From contig WAPE01000092.1 in assembly GCA_015520865.1 (NCBI GenBank), positions 1 to 13,217 of the forward strand: 13,217 bases of DNA, given 5' to 3'. The translations under genes were made by a program, and so were the position numbers. This DNA comes from Candidatus Iainarchaeum sp. (lineage in GTDB: Archaea > Iainarchaeota > Iainarchaeia > JAADDC01). Of this stretch, positions 5,635-12,124 are shown one piece after another. The notes below the pieces were generated by a model. That model did no database searches. It was given only the letters and a program-made list of their open reading frames with translations, and was not told the DNA's origin. Position 1 is the stretch's first letter, and the number at the start of each line of letters is the position of its first letter.

Positions 5635-6345
5635 ATGGAGTCCATCACACCGGTAAAGGTATATACTGTGAATTCTGGCAAAACGTGGGGGAAAACCGTC
5701 CAGGTTAAGTACTTCGATATCTTGGTAAACGGGGATAAGATATCTGAGGTTTTGGCTGTTCCTCTTCACCTTAAAGAGCTTGCACTAGGTTTTTTGGTCT
5801 CCAATGCCTATGTGGAGGATCCAGAAACGATAGAGAAGATCTCCGTAGAGGATGGGGAGATCGTCGTTGAGGCGGCGCCGGACTTTGAGTTTCGGCTACG
5901 ATACCTAAGAGAGAAGGGAGGAAGCCCCTTAGAACACGTCGAAATACCCCCTGTAAATACCCCCTTTAGTGTTACCTCTGACAAGATCGTTGAGAAGGTT
6001 TCGATGGCCCTAAATCAGGCAGGAATTCTTCCATACGGTTTTATATCCGACGTAAACGGGTACTTCTTCTTTAGTGAAGATGTAAAGCAGGAAAACAACT
6101 TCTACAAAGTAGTAGGAAAGGCGATCATGGATCACTTCGATCTCCGCGACTCCTTCGTTTTCCTCTCGGAGCCAATAACCCCAGAGGACATCGTAAGGTC
6201 TGCATATCTAGGAATCCCCGTAATAGGGACGGCAAAGATTCCCACCAGCCTCGCAGTAAGTGTTGCGGAGGCTTTAGGTATAACGCTCTTCTCCATCGAC
6301 CTAGAAGGACTGAAGGTCTATACCTACCCCTCCCGCATCCAATAA
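5635..6345 (+). CDS. FdhD-family protein lacking the catalytic cysteines
   Basis: A 236-residue member of the FdhD family. FdhD carries sulfur from IscS as a persulfide to the molybdenum/tungsten-pterin cofactor of formate dehydrogenase. Matches to the family are V-P-L-H-L-K-E-L-A-L-G-F-L (42-54), S-E-D-V...Y-K-V-V-G (147-161, corresponding to EDVGRHxAxDKLLG), I-P-T-S-L-A-V-S-V-A-E-A-L-G-I-T-L (202-218) and the C-terminal L-K-V-Y-T-Y-P-S-R (226-234). The CxxC motif that carries the persulfide in E. coli FdhD is absent, and the protein has no cysteine at all. The histidine-containing parts of the EDVGRH and TGG(L/C)H motifs are also lost. It is therefore probably not a conventional sulfurtransferase; a cofactor-binding or chaperone role is possible. 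No formate dehydrogenase gene is in view. The permease gene starts 26 nt downstream. Confidence 0.82.
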   Translation: MESITPVKVYTVNSGKTWGKTVQVKYFDILVNGDKISEVLAVPLHLKELALGFLVSNAYVEDPETIEKISVEDGEIVVEAAPDFEFRLRYLREKGGSPLEHVEIPPVNTPFSVTSDKIVEKVSMALNQAGILPYGFISDVNGYFFFSEDVKQENNFYKVVGKAIMDHFDLRDSFVFLSEPITPEDIVRSAYLGIPVIGTAKIPTSLAVSVAEALGITLFSIDLEGLKVYTYPSRIQ

Positions 6346-6350
6346 AAAGG
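6341..6350 (+). promoter_or_regulatory. TATA box of the permease gene, overlapping the fdhD-like stop codon
   Basis: AATAAAAAGG, centred near 6345, covers the TAA stop of the preceding gene and lies 26 nt upstream of GTG 6371. The spacing fits a leaderless permease message with its own promoter, in addition to any read-through. Confidence 0.5.
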
Positions 6351-6370
6351 ACTCTCCCCCTTCTTCTAGG

Positions 6371-7471
6371 GTGGACAGGGAAGGCTGGAAGGCGGTAGCC
6401 CTCATCGTCGGTACCCAGATCGGAGCGGGTGTTCTGGGTCTTCCCTATGCCATCAAGGACCTCGGTTTCTTCTGGGGAGCCACCGCCATATTCACAGGAG
6501 GCATCCTCATGCTTCTAACGGCCCTGTTCCTCCTTGAAGCCTTCTACAGAACGAATCCCCACTTCCATCTTTTCGATCTCATGGAATACCACTTTGGTTC
6601 CTGGGGAGCCGTTCTCTTCTGGATCCTCCTCGTCGTTGCAGCCTATGGAGCGCTAACGGCATACCTTAACGGCATGAGCGAAGCACTAAAGTACCTCCTT
6701 GGGGTTCCTGTCCTCTGGACAGGGGTCCTTCTCTGGTTGCTCCTATCCTTCATCGTTCTCAAGGGGCTAAAACTCTCGTCAACGGTTGAATCGGCGGCGG
6801 TCGTTCTCCTACTACTCCTATTCGCCGTGACTGTGCTGTGGGCGATTCCCTACGTGCACTTCTACCACGTGCCGCTCTCCAAGGCAGGTTACGACACGTT
6901 TTTCATGGCTACAAGTATCGCGGTCTTTGCTTACTTCATGCACCTTATCGTTCCCGAGGTGATAAGGCTAACGAAATCCAAGAGAAGGGCCGCTGAGGCC
7001 ATCTATACCGCCTTCATCATCACGATAACCACCTATATACTCTTCTCCCTCGCCGTAATAGGGGTCCTCGGAACTAAAACACCGGAGATATCGGTCTTCG
7101 GCCTCGTGAAGGTTTTCGGATCCTACTTTGCTCCGATAGCTTACCTAATACCTCTGTTTACGATGTTCACCTCTTTCATCGGCGTTTCCCTAGGGGCATC
7201 CGACATGACGAAGGAGTTCCTTAGAAGGAGGGACGCCTCGGTCCTCGTGGTTGTCTTTCCACCGGTTCTCTTCTTCCTCCTAGGAACCTCCTTCTTCAAC
7301 GCCCTCTTCATAGGGTCGATCGCCCTGGTTTTAGCGGGAGGCATAATACCGTCGATCCTGGCCATAAAGATGAAGAGAAGCAGGTTGCTTCCCTACCGGA
7401 AGCTCGTGGCAGAGATAGCGCTCTTCATCTTTTCTCTAATCCTTCTCTGGGACTTGCTTCCCCTTCACTAG
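6371..7471 (+). CDS. Amino-acid permease, aromatic/HAAAP-type (APC superfamily)
   Basis: A 366-residue integral membrane protein with about 11 hydrophobic segments. The first helix carries G-T-Q-I-G-A-G-V-L-G-L-P (14-25), the broken-helix substrate and sodium/proton-binding signature of the LeuT-fold amino-acid transporters, and matches the Trp/Tyr/Ser permease group (GTxIGAGMLALP) best. A second unwound region is suggested by A-T-S-I-A-V-F-A-Y-F-M-H-L-I-V-P-E in the middle of the protein. It is shorter than bacterial HAAAP members (about 400). The substrate is inferred only at the level of amino acid. The GTG start is supported by a TATA box 26 nt upstream; no Shine-Dalgarno is present, and the next in-frame Met would cut into helix 1. 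The 3' end overlaps the convergent regulator gene by 36 bp. Confidence 0.9.
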   Translation: MDREGWKAVALIVGTQIGAGVLGLPYAIKDLGFFWGATAIFTGGILMLLTALFLLEAFYRTNPHFHLFDLMEYHFGSWGAVLFWILLVVAAYGALTAYLNGMSEALKYLLGVPVLWTGVLLWLLLSFIVLKGLKLSSTVESAAVVLLLLLFAVTVLWAIPYVHFYHVPLSKAGYDTFFMATSIAVFAYFMHLIVPEVIRLTKSKRRAAEAIYTAFIITITTYILFSLAVIGVLGTKTPEISVFGLVKVFGSYFAPIAYLIPLFTMFTSFIGVSLGASDMTKEFLRRRDASVLVVVFPPVLFFLLGTSFFNALFIGSIALVLAGGIIPSILAIKMKRSRLLPYRKLVAEIALFIFSLILLWDLLPLH

Positions 7472-7747
7472 CCTAAATCTAGGCGGTTCGAGCCACTGAG
7501 AATGACAGCGAGGGCATTTAGAGGGTACGTGAAGGCTAGGTTCGAAGACGTAGCCGCACTTCTTACACCTGGCCGGTTCGATCTCAAAGCGATATCCCTT
7601 CCGTTCCATGGCCTCTGCAATCCTTGGAAGGTCCGAAGCGATAACGGAAGAGTCGATGTGAAGCATCATGCTCATCTCTTCAACGGATAGAGGCCTTTCG
7701 GTGTTGATAAGAAGCTCTATGATCTTTTGACGCCGAGAGAGTGCCAT
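7436..7747 (-). CDS. Small transcriptional regulator: HTH fused to zinc ribbon (COG3357-like)
   Basis: A 103-residue protein with two parts. Residues 1-55 form a predicted winged helix-turn-helix (S-R-R-Q-K-I-I-E-L-L, then S-V-E-E-M-S-M-M-L-H as the positioning helix and D-S-S-V-I-A-S-D-L-P-R-I as the recognition helix). Residues 61-81 form a zinc ribbon with C61-x2-C64 and C78-x2-C81. This HTH plus Zn-ribbon architecture is annotated in archaea as a predicted transcriptional regulator of unknown target. ATG 7747 is about 24 nt from CTTAAAG (minus strand 7774-7768), consistent with a leaderless message. It diverges from the R15P isomerase-like gene across 49 bp, so control of that gene is a reasonable guess. 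It overlaps the permease tail by 36 bp. Confidence 0.88.
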   Translation of the reverse strand: MALSRRQKIIELLINTERPLSVEEMSMMLHIDSSVIASDLPRIAEAMERKGYRFEIEPARCKKCGYVFEPSLHVPSKCPRCHSQWLEPPRFRLVKGKQVPEKD

Positions 7748-7796
7748 AATATGAGTTGGAGGACTTCCTTTAAGAAGGCAAGGGTCAATTTATAAC
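7748..7796. promoter_or_regulatory. Divergent promoter with one central TATA element
   Basis: CTTTAAG (7768-7774) is near-palindromic and reads CTTAAAG on the other strand. Its centre is about 25.5 nt before the plus GTG at 7797 and about 24.5 nt before the minus ATG at 7747. A second AT-rich stretch, TTTATAA (7789-7795), is too close to the GTG to be its TATA box unless translation starts further downstream. Confidence 0.5.
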
Positions 7797-8759
7797 GTGG
7801 TTCACCCTGCGATAAGCGAAACGGCCAAGGCCATAAAGGAGCTCAAGATTCAGGGAGCTCGGAACATTGCAGAGCGAGCGGTAGCCGCAATCTACTCTAT
7901 GCTTCTCGATGAAAAGGAAAAAGGAACGGAGAAGGAAGAGATCATCGAGAGGATAAAGGAAGCCGTTGGAGTTTTGGCTAAGAGCCGTCCCACGGAGCCA
8001 GCCCTCCGCAGCGCTCTGGCATACGTTCTAAGAGAGGTTACAAGGTTGAAGGACCTTCCAACAGGTATCTTCACCGACGCCCTTATTGAATCACTGGAAA
8101 AATTTGCCGAAAGGATGGATGAAACGGAGAAAAAGATCGCCGAAATTGGTAGCGGCCTCATAGAGGACGGTTATACGATCATCACCCACTGCCACTCCTC
8201 TACCCTCATGGGGATATTTAGAAAGGCTTCTGAGGAGAAGGAGTTCACCGTAATCGTCACGGAAACACGACCGAAGTATCAAGGAAAGAAGACAGCGAAG
8301 GAACTCCTGGAAATGGGCGTGAAGGTTGTCTACATCGTCGATTCAGCGGCATACTACTTTATGAAGCAGGCGGACATCTATATGACGGGCGCTGATGTCA
8401 TAACAGCCGACGCGAGGGTCATAAACAAGGTTGGAACGGCGCTGATAGCACTGGCTGCCCACGAATTCGGTGTACCGTTCTACGTTGCAGCGTCCACGTA
8501 CAAGTTTGATCCGGCTACGGTTCTGGGGTTCTCAGAACCTATCGAAGAGCGGGATCCGGCCGAGGTCATCGATCCAAAGGAGCTAAAGGGAGCAGAGATA
8601 AGGAACCCTGCCTTCGACGCCACACCACCTAACCTCGTTTCTGGTATCATCTCAGAAAAGGGTGTTTTCTCTCCATATACGTTTGTGAGCCTACTTTCTT
8701 CGGAAAAAACGATAGATCCACAGCTGGAAACTATCATAAAGCTAGCCTTTAATCGATAG
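7797..8759 (+). CDS. Ribose-1,5-bisphosphate isomerase-like protein (aIF2B/MtnA superfamily)
   Basis: A 320-residue protein closely following the archaeal R15P isomerase layout. That enzyme converts ribose 1,5-bisphosphate to ribulose 1,5-bisphosphate in the AMP phosphorylase - isomerase - type III RuBisCO route. A helical N-terminal third is followed by a Rossmann-like domain. The two catalytic residues known from the T. kodakarensis enzyme (Cys133, Asp202) have counterparts: C132 in T-H-C-H-S-S and D200 in M-T-G-A-D-V-I. Also conserved are V-T-E-T-R-P-K-Y-Q-G-K (154-164), V-I-N-K-V-G-T-A-L-I-A-L (208-219) and N-P-A-F-D-A-T-P-P. Odd: the phosphate-binding R-G-A near residue 22 of the known enzyme reads Q19-G-A, and the usual RPTAVSLPNAL reads R-P-T-E-P-A-L-R-S-A-L. 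Superfamily membership is sure; the exact activity is less so. GTG 7797 is supported by family length and by TATA spacing. It overlaps TrmB by 18 bp. Confidence 0.85.
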   Translation: MVHPAISETAKAIKELKIQGARNIAERAVAAIYSMLLDEKEKGTEKEEIIERIKEAVGVLAKSRPTEPALRSALAYVLREVTRLKDLPTGIFTDALIESLEKFAERMDETEKKIAEIGSGLIEDGYTIITHCHSSTLMGIFRKASEEKEFTVIVTETRPKYQGKKTAKELLEMGVKVVYIVDSAAYYFMKQADIYMTGADVITADARVINKVGTALIALAAHEFGVPFYVAASTYKFDPATVLGFSEPIEERDPAEVIDPKELKGAEIRNPAFDATPPNLVSGIISEKGVFSPYTFVSLLSSEKTIDPQLETIIKLAFNR

Positions 8760-9380
8760 AACCTCTTCGGCCCAGAGCCGAACCATCTCCATAACATAGG
8801 GGTTCGTGAAAACTACAATGATATACTCCCTCTGGGGTGTTCCTAGGGGGTTTAGGGGGATAAATAGCTCCGAAGGTGTTAGTATGAAGTCAACGGGGCT
8901 TCTGTATTCCTCGTCGCCAATACCCTTGAGGTATTTTGCACTCTCACGGGTGTAACCAACGATCGTGGGAGAGGTAATTCTATCCTTTACGAGCTTGAGG
9001 AAGTCTTCTGGACTGGAAACCTTTATGATGTAGTTCTCGGCCTCTCGGCGCTCACTGGAAAGCACTGGGAGAATGTTCTTCAAGAGCTCCAGCTCCCTCT
9101 TCAGCCTCTCGAGCTCCCTCTCCTTTTCCTTGTAGAGCTTGTCGATGAACCCCTCCGGATCGATGATAGAGTACCGTAGCGGCTTCGTTTGAATCTCTGC
9201 CACCAATCCTTTCTCTACAAGTCTCCTGAGGACCTCATAGGCCTTCGTTCTTGGAACTCCGGAGTGCTTTGATATGAGTTTCACGTCGGCTTCCCGGAGA
9301 CGAAGGAGAGCGTATATAACACGGGCCTCGTACTCGCTGAAGCCCAGCTTCTTCAGTGTATTGATACCTCCGACATCCAC
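8742..9380 (-). CDS. TrmB-family transcriptional regulator
   Basis: A 212-residue regulator. The N-terminal winged helix is of the TrmB type: L-K-K-L-G-F-S-E-Y-E-A-R-V-I-Y-A-L-L, then S-G-V-P-R-T-K-A-Y-E-V-L-R-R-L-V-E-K-G-L-V. It is followed by a charged coiled coil (about residues 78-104, K-E-K-E-R-E-L-E-R-L-K-R-E-L-E-L-L-K) for dimerisation and a C-terminal effector domain ending P-Y-V-M-E-M-V-R-L-W-A-E-E-V-L. TrmB proteins of archaea control sugar uptake and central metabolism by sensing sugars; this one lacks the long C-terminal sugar-binding domain of classical TrmB (about 340 residues), so its ligand is open. GTG 9380 is preferred over in-frame GTG 9386 because the shared TATA centre is about 28 rather than 22 nt away. 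It diverges from the unknown gene at 9433. Confidence 0.9.
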   Translation of the reverse strand: MDVGGINTLKKLGFSEYEARVIYALLRLREADVKLISKHSGVPRTKAYEVLRRLVEKGLVAEIQTKPLRYSIIDPEGFIDKLYKEKERELERLKRELELLKNILPVLSSERREAENYIIKVSSPEDFLKLVKDRITSPTIVGYTRESAKYLKGIGDEEYRSPVDFILTPSELFIPLNPLGTPQREYIIVVFTNPYVMEMVRLWAEEVLSIKG

Positions 9381-9432
9381 CTTCACATTTCTGCAACGTG
9401 AAGGCTATAAAGAAGAACCTCCTTCTTCCACC
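9381..9432. promoter_or_regulatory. Divergent promoter with one central TATA element
   Basis: CTATAAAG (9405-9412) reads CTTTATAG on the minus strand. It lies about 24.5 nt from the plus ATG at 9433 and about 28 nt from the minus GTG at 9380. No other TATA-like stretch is present in the 52-bp spacer and neither start has a Shine-Dalgarno, so the one element is inferred to serve both genes. Confidence 0.55.
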
Positions 9433-9885
9433 ATGGAGGACACGATACAGTTTATCGCAAAGCACGGCAACTGGGTCGTCGTTAAGAAAACGAAGCCCCA
9501 CGAAAACAGTCCCCTTGAAAACTCCCTCTTCCTGTCGAGCGTTCTCTCAACGATCTACGATAAGCTCGAAGAGTACCTCCATGAGGCCTTCGACCTCTCG
9601 GAGCTGGATAAGGTAGTAGAAGAAATCGTAAGGGGGAAGAGAGCATCAGCGAACGTCATTGGTGAGGTTGTTTCCGCCGCCAACGGACCAAAGGTAAGCA
9701 AGATCATAAACAAGCTTGTAGAGGGGTTGGATCTTCAGAAGAAGGAAAGGGAGGCAGTGAAGACTCTTCTAAAGGCTTATGCACTTCGAAAGGCTCTGCT
9801 AAACTTGAAACTGAAGGTAGATTACGCTGTAGCAGGAGAGGAGCTAAGGAAGGGGCTAGGGAAGTTCAAGAAGAAGAGCAAGTAA
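9433..9885 (+). CDS. Unrecognised 150-residue helical protein
   Basis: I do not recognise a family. The protein starts MEDTIQFIAKHGNWVVVKKT. The C-terminal two thirds are strongly helical and charged (E-E-Y-L-H-E-A-F-D-L-S-E-L-D-K-V-V-E-E-I-V and later L-K-A-Y-A-L-R-K-A-L-L-N-L-K-L), and it ends in a basic tail K-F-K-K-K-S-K. There are no cysteines, signal peptide or membrane spans. The frame remains open upstream into the TrmB gene, but ATG 9433 is the right start: it is about 24.5 nt from a clear TATA box, and the upstream residues are the antisense of TrmB. Divergence from TrmB across a shared promoter makes it a likely TrmB target. The tail overlaps the convergent glycosidase gene by 20 bp. 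Confidence 0.7.
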   Translation: MEDTIQFIAKHGNWVVVKKTKPHENSPLENSLFLSSVLSTIYDKLEEYLHEAFDLSELDKVVEEIVRGKRASANVIGEVVSAANGPKVSKIINKLVEGLDLQKKEREAVKTLLKAYALRKALLNLKLKVDYAVAGEELRKGLGKFKKKSK

Positions 9886-10708
9886 TGGGATGGGAAAGGT
9901 TTAGCTCCCGATTGCCAACGGTGCAGTAAAAACCCTCCTCTTTGCACAACCTGTAGAAGGTACAAACGTGGTTCTCTTCCTGAGGGTAGTCGATGGCCAG
10001 GATAACTTTCCCATCATCCCGGGCCATCCTGAGGTACCTCAATCCATCTCCACCAATCCGTCTATCGTCGTAAAACCATGTATCTTCCTTTCCAAAACCA
10101 TCGACGATGTTTTTAACCTCAGGGTAAAGCTCCACGGCGTTCTGAACAAAGACATAAGCATTGGGATCAGTGGTCTTTACCAATTCGTAGATCTCTCTGA
10201 GAAGTTCGATCATCTCCTCCCTTCTATTGAGCTCCTCGTAGACGTCTACCCTGTCAAGATAAACACCGTCGAAGCCCCTCGAAAGGGCCCTCTTTATCCT
10301 CTGAAAGATGATCTGCTTCCAGCGAGGATCCCAGAAGCGGACGACGTAGTTTCCCTTCCAGTAGGGATTTTCGTAGAGAACGATATCCTTAGGGAGCCTC
10401 TCCCAGTAGCCACGATAATCTTCGGCCTCTCCAACAGAAATATAGGCCAGGACAGCCCCCTTAATCTTTGAAACCGGACAGTTGAACTCGTCTGGATCAA
10501 CGACAACAAAATCGAAGTTCCAATCGCCGATAGCACTGCAGTTGTAATCCTGTAGCTGGTAGTGCCACAACTTCCCGGAAGCGAACCCTTGATGTTCAAA
10601 GTAACTTACCGTTTGGTGGTCTGAAGTTAAAAATGGGTTCCAAATGAAGAATAAAGTAAAAACAGCCATCAGCAGGCCGAAATACACAGACAAGTTTCTT
10701 GTATTCAT
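9866..10708 (-). CDS. GH114/TM1410-like glycoside hydrolase, membrane-anchored or secreted
   Basis: A 280-residue protein of the TM1410/MJ1477 family, a (beta/alpha)8-barrel related to GH114 endo-alpha-1,4-polygalactosaminidase. An N-terminal hydrophobic segment (residues 6-24) without an obvious cleavage site is followed by the barrel. Family landmarks are F-D-F-V-V-V-D-P-D (65-73), L-A-Y-I-S-V-G-E-A-E-D-Y-R-G-Y-W (87-102), R-F-W-D-P-R-W (124-130) and G-F-D-G-V-Y-L-D-R-V-D (145-155), which carries probable catalytic acidic residues. It presumably acts outside the membrane on a polysaccharide; the substrate is unknown. ATG 10708 is chosen because it overlaps the TGA of the upstream acetyltransferase gene (ATGA), a sign of translational coupling. 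An ATG 18 bases earlier is the alternative. The 3' end overlaps the unknown plus-strand gene by 20 bp. Confidence 0.87.
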   Translation of the reverse strand: MNTRNLSVYFGLLMAVFTLFFIWNPFLTSDHQTVSYFEHQGFASGKLWHYQLQDYNCSAIGDWNFDFVVVDPDEFNCPVSKIKGAVLAYISVGEAEDYRGYWERLPKDIVLYENPYWKGNYVVRFWDPRWKQIIFQRIKRALSRGFDGVYLDRVDVYEELNRREEMIELLREIYELVKTTDPNAYVFVQNAVELYPEVKNIVDGFGKEDTWFYDDRRIGGDGLRYLRMARDDGKVILAIDYPQEENHVCTFYRLCKEEGFYCTVGNRELNLSHPITCSSS

Positions 10709-11253
10709 GGTCTCAGCCGCTCCCATTCCTTTCTTAGCAAACCATAGATAAGGGCATCGACGTATTTACCAATGGAGCCGTTGTAGGAGTGTTTCCTCAG
10801 CCGACCTTCCCTCCTGAATCCGTTGGCTTCGAGAACCCTCTGGGAAGCAACGTTAACCGAATCGGTAACTGCGTAGAGCTTCCGGTAGTTTAATTCGGTG
10901 AAGAGGAAGTCTACGAAGAGTGATAGGGCTTCTTTGGCATAGCCCTTACCTCTCATATCGTGGGCGATCCAGTAGCCTATCTCTGCAGTTCCGTCACGAC
11001 GATCGTACTCGTTGACGCCGATGATCCCCGCTCGCTTGCCGTCCTTCGTCATAATAAGGAGCCTTGGCTTGTCCTTGTCCTCGTAGGCCTTTTGGACGAA
11101 GTTTTTCTCTTCCTCGACCGAGAAGATACCGTACCGTCCCATAACGGGAAGTGTATCCCTTCTGTTTACCTCTTTCCACATCCATTCGCTGTCCTCTTCC
11201 CGGAGAAGAGTCAGGATAACCCTCTTCCCTTCCCGGATGATGGGCCGCTCCAT
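10705..11253 (-). CDS. GNAT-family N-acetyltransferase (RimJ/RimL-like)
   Basis: A 182-residue GNAT acetyltransferase, using acetyl-CoA to modify an amine, perhaps a protein N-terminus or small molecule. The RimJ/RimL branch is indicated by the opening segment G-K-R-V-I-L-T-L-L-R-E-E-D, then E-I-G-Y-W-I-A-H-D-M (91-100) and the acetyl-CoA pyrophosphate loop R-G-K-G-Y-A-K-E-A-L (101-110). The C-terminal part has V-N-V-A-S-Q-R-V-L-E-A-N-G-F-R-R-E-G-R-L-R, typical of the family. It is first in a two-gene operon with the GH114-like gene, whose ATG overlaps its stop codon. Start ATG 11253 lies about 24.5 nt from a TATA element (CTTTTTAATC on the minus strand) and lacks a Shine-Dalgarno. Confidence 0.93.
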   Translation of the reverse strand: MERPIIREGKRVILTLLREEDSEWMWKEVNRRDTLPVMGRYGIFSVEEEKNFVQKAYEDKDKPRLLIMTKDGKRAGIIGVNEYDRRDGTAEIGYWIAHDMRGKGYAKEALSLFVDFLFTELNYRKLYAVTDSVNVASQRVLEANGFRREGRLRKHSYNGSIGKYVDALIYGLLRKEWERLRP

Positions 11254-11302
11254 GGTAAGAATAATGCGTGGGGATTAAAAAGAACGGATGCCAATGGATT
11301 GT
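11254..11302. promoter_or_regulatory. Divergent promoter with one central TATA element
   Basis: GATTAAAAAG (11273-11282) is centred about 24.5 nt from the minus ATG at 11253 and about 25.5 nt from the plus GTG at 11303. A weaker AT stretch, TAAGAATAAT (11256-11265), could instead serve an ATG at 11288. Confidence 0.5.
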
Positions 11303-12067
11303 GTGGGTATCGAAAGGGCTGTCAGGGAGCTCCGCCGGCGTATAGAAGAATGGAAGCTAAGAGTGGAAGAAGTAAAGACGTCTGAGCACGGATCCCTCGT
11401 CGTAGAACCTTCGATACCCAACGGGATCGACGTTATCTTCGTTCATGGGCTGGGTTCTACGTACAACCCAAAAAGGGACGGAGAGGTTGCACGAAGGTTG
11501 GCCGCAAGCGGTTTCAGGGTCCACCTATTATACCTTCCAGGGCAGGGGAGCCCTCCGAGGAAAGTAAAGAGTTACGAGGAGTTAGCGGAATGGGCGATGA
11601 AGTACCTCAGAAGCAGAGCGGGAAGGAAGGTCATCGTAGTAGGGCATTCTTTCGGAGGAGAGGTTGCCAAGGCCCTTGTGAAGAAACTAAAGGAAGAAGG
11701 ATACAAGGTTCGTGGAATCGTTATAGCTCCTGCAGGACGAAGGGAGGGGATCGGAAGGGTAGTTAGCTTATTAGCATATCCCTACGCTATTTACAAGGCA
11801 CTAAAGAATGGAGTAAGCCTAAAACAAGTCCTTCGCTACGCTCGAATAATAAACAGGGATTACGTTTCTCCGTTGAGGGAGGTAGAGATCATTCAAGGTT
11901 ATAGCGATCGGATGGTGCCGAAGGCGTCGAGGAGGATAGTCGATCAAAAGAGGGGAAGGAAGATAGAGGAGTGGATGAGGGAAGAGTATCATAGGGGTGG
12001 TCACTTTCCACTGAGTCCGGAGGAGCTCGCCGAAAAGATCCTCGAAGCCGCCACACGGTTGGAGTGA
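11303..12067 (+). CDS. Alpha/beta hydrolase
   Basis: A 254-residue alpha/beta-fold hydrolase with a complete triad: Ser116 in the nucleophile elbow G-H-S-F-G-G (114-119), Asp202 in G-Y-S-D-R-M-V-P, and His234 in G-G-H-F-P-L. The oxyanion-hole region is F-V-H-G-L-G-S (46-52). A basic helical stretch (about 155-185) between the Ser and Asp blocks probably forms a small lid. Esterase, lipase or another acyl-hydrolase activity is possible; the substrate is unknown. There is no signal peptide, so it is cytoplasmic. Start: ATG 11288 and ATG 11294 are in frame upstream, but GTG 11303 (MGIERAVREL) is the one placed about 25 nt from the central TATA of the 49-bp divergent spacer. I prefer it, with moderate confidence. 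Confidence 0.88.
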   Translation: MGIERAVRELRRRIEEWKLRVEEVKTSEHGSLVVEPSIPNGIDVIFVHGLGSTYNPKRDGEVARRLAASGFRVHLLYLPGQGSPPRKVKSYEELAEWAMKYLRSRAGRKVIVVGHSFGGEVAKALVKKLKEEGYKVRGIVIAPAGRREGIGRVVSLLAYPYAIYKALKNGVSLKQVLRYARIINRDYVSPLREVEIIQGYSDRMVPKASRRIVDQKRGRKIEEWMREEYHRGGHFPLSPEELAEKILEAATRLE

Positions 12068-12076
12068 CGCACCAGA

Positions 12077-12085
12077 TTTTTAACA
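12077..12085 (+). promoter_or_regulatory. Probable TATA box of the tRNA cluster
   Basis: TTTTTAACA follows the hydrolase stop codon. It predicts transcription near 12107, giving an 18-nt leader before tRNA-Pro. The T-run could also end hydrolase transcription. CACTTTTCAAC further down (about 12094-12105) is an alternative. Confidence 0.35.
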
Positions 12086-12124
12086 CTTCTTCCCCACTTT
12101 TCAACTTGGCCAGACAAAAGCGAT

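Noticed and set aside
7004..7022. GTGATGATGA on the minus strand inside the permease gene, resembling box C
   Set aside because: No D or D' box follows at about 12 nt, and the bases are explained by permease codons.
8176..8190. GTGATGA on the minus strand inside the R15P isomerase-like gene
   Set aside because: No D/D' box follows at guide spacing, and it lies in the conserved catalytic THCHS region.
9274..9432. Upstream extension of the 150-residue protein frame
   Set aside because: It is antisense to the TrmB N-terminus and crosses the shared TATA box; ATG 9433 fits the promoter.
9968..10471. 167-codon open frame on the plus strand
   Set aside because: It lies entirely antisense to the GH114-like gene, whose family motifs are clear.
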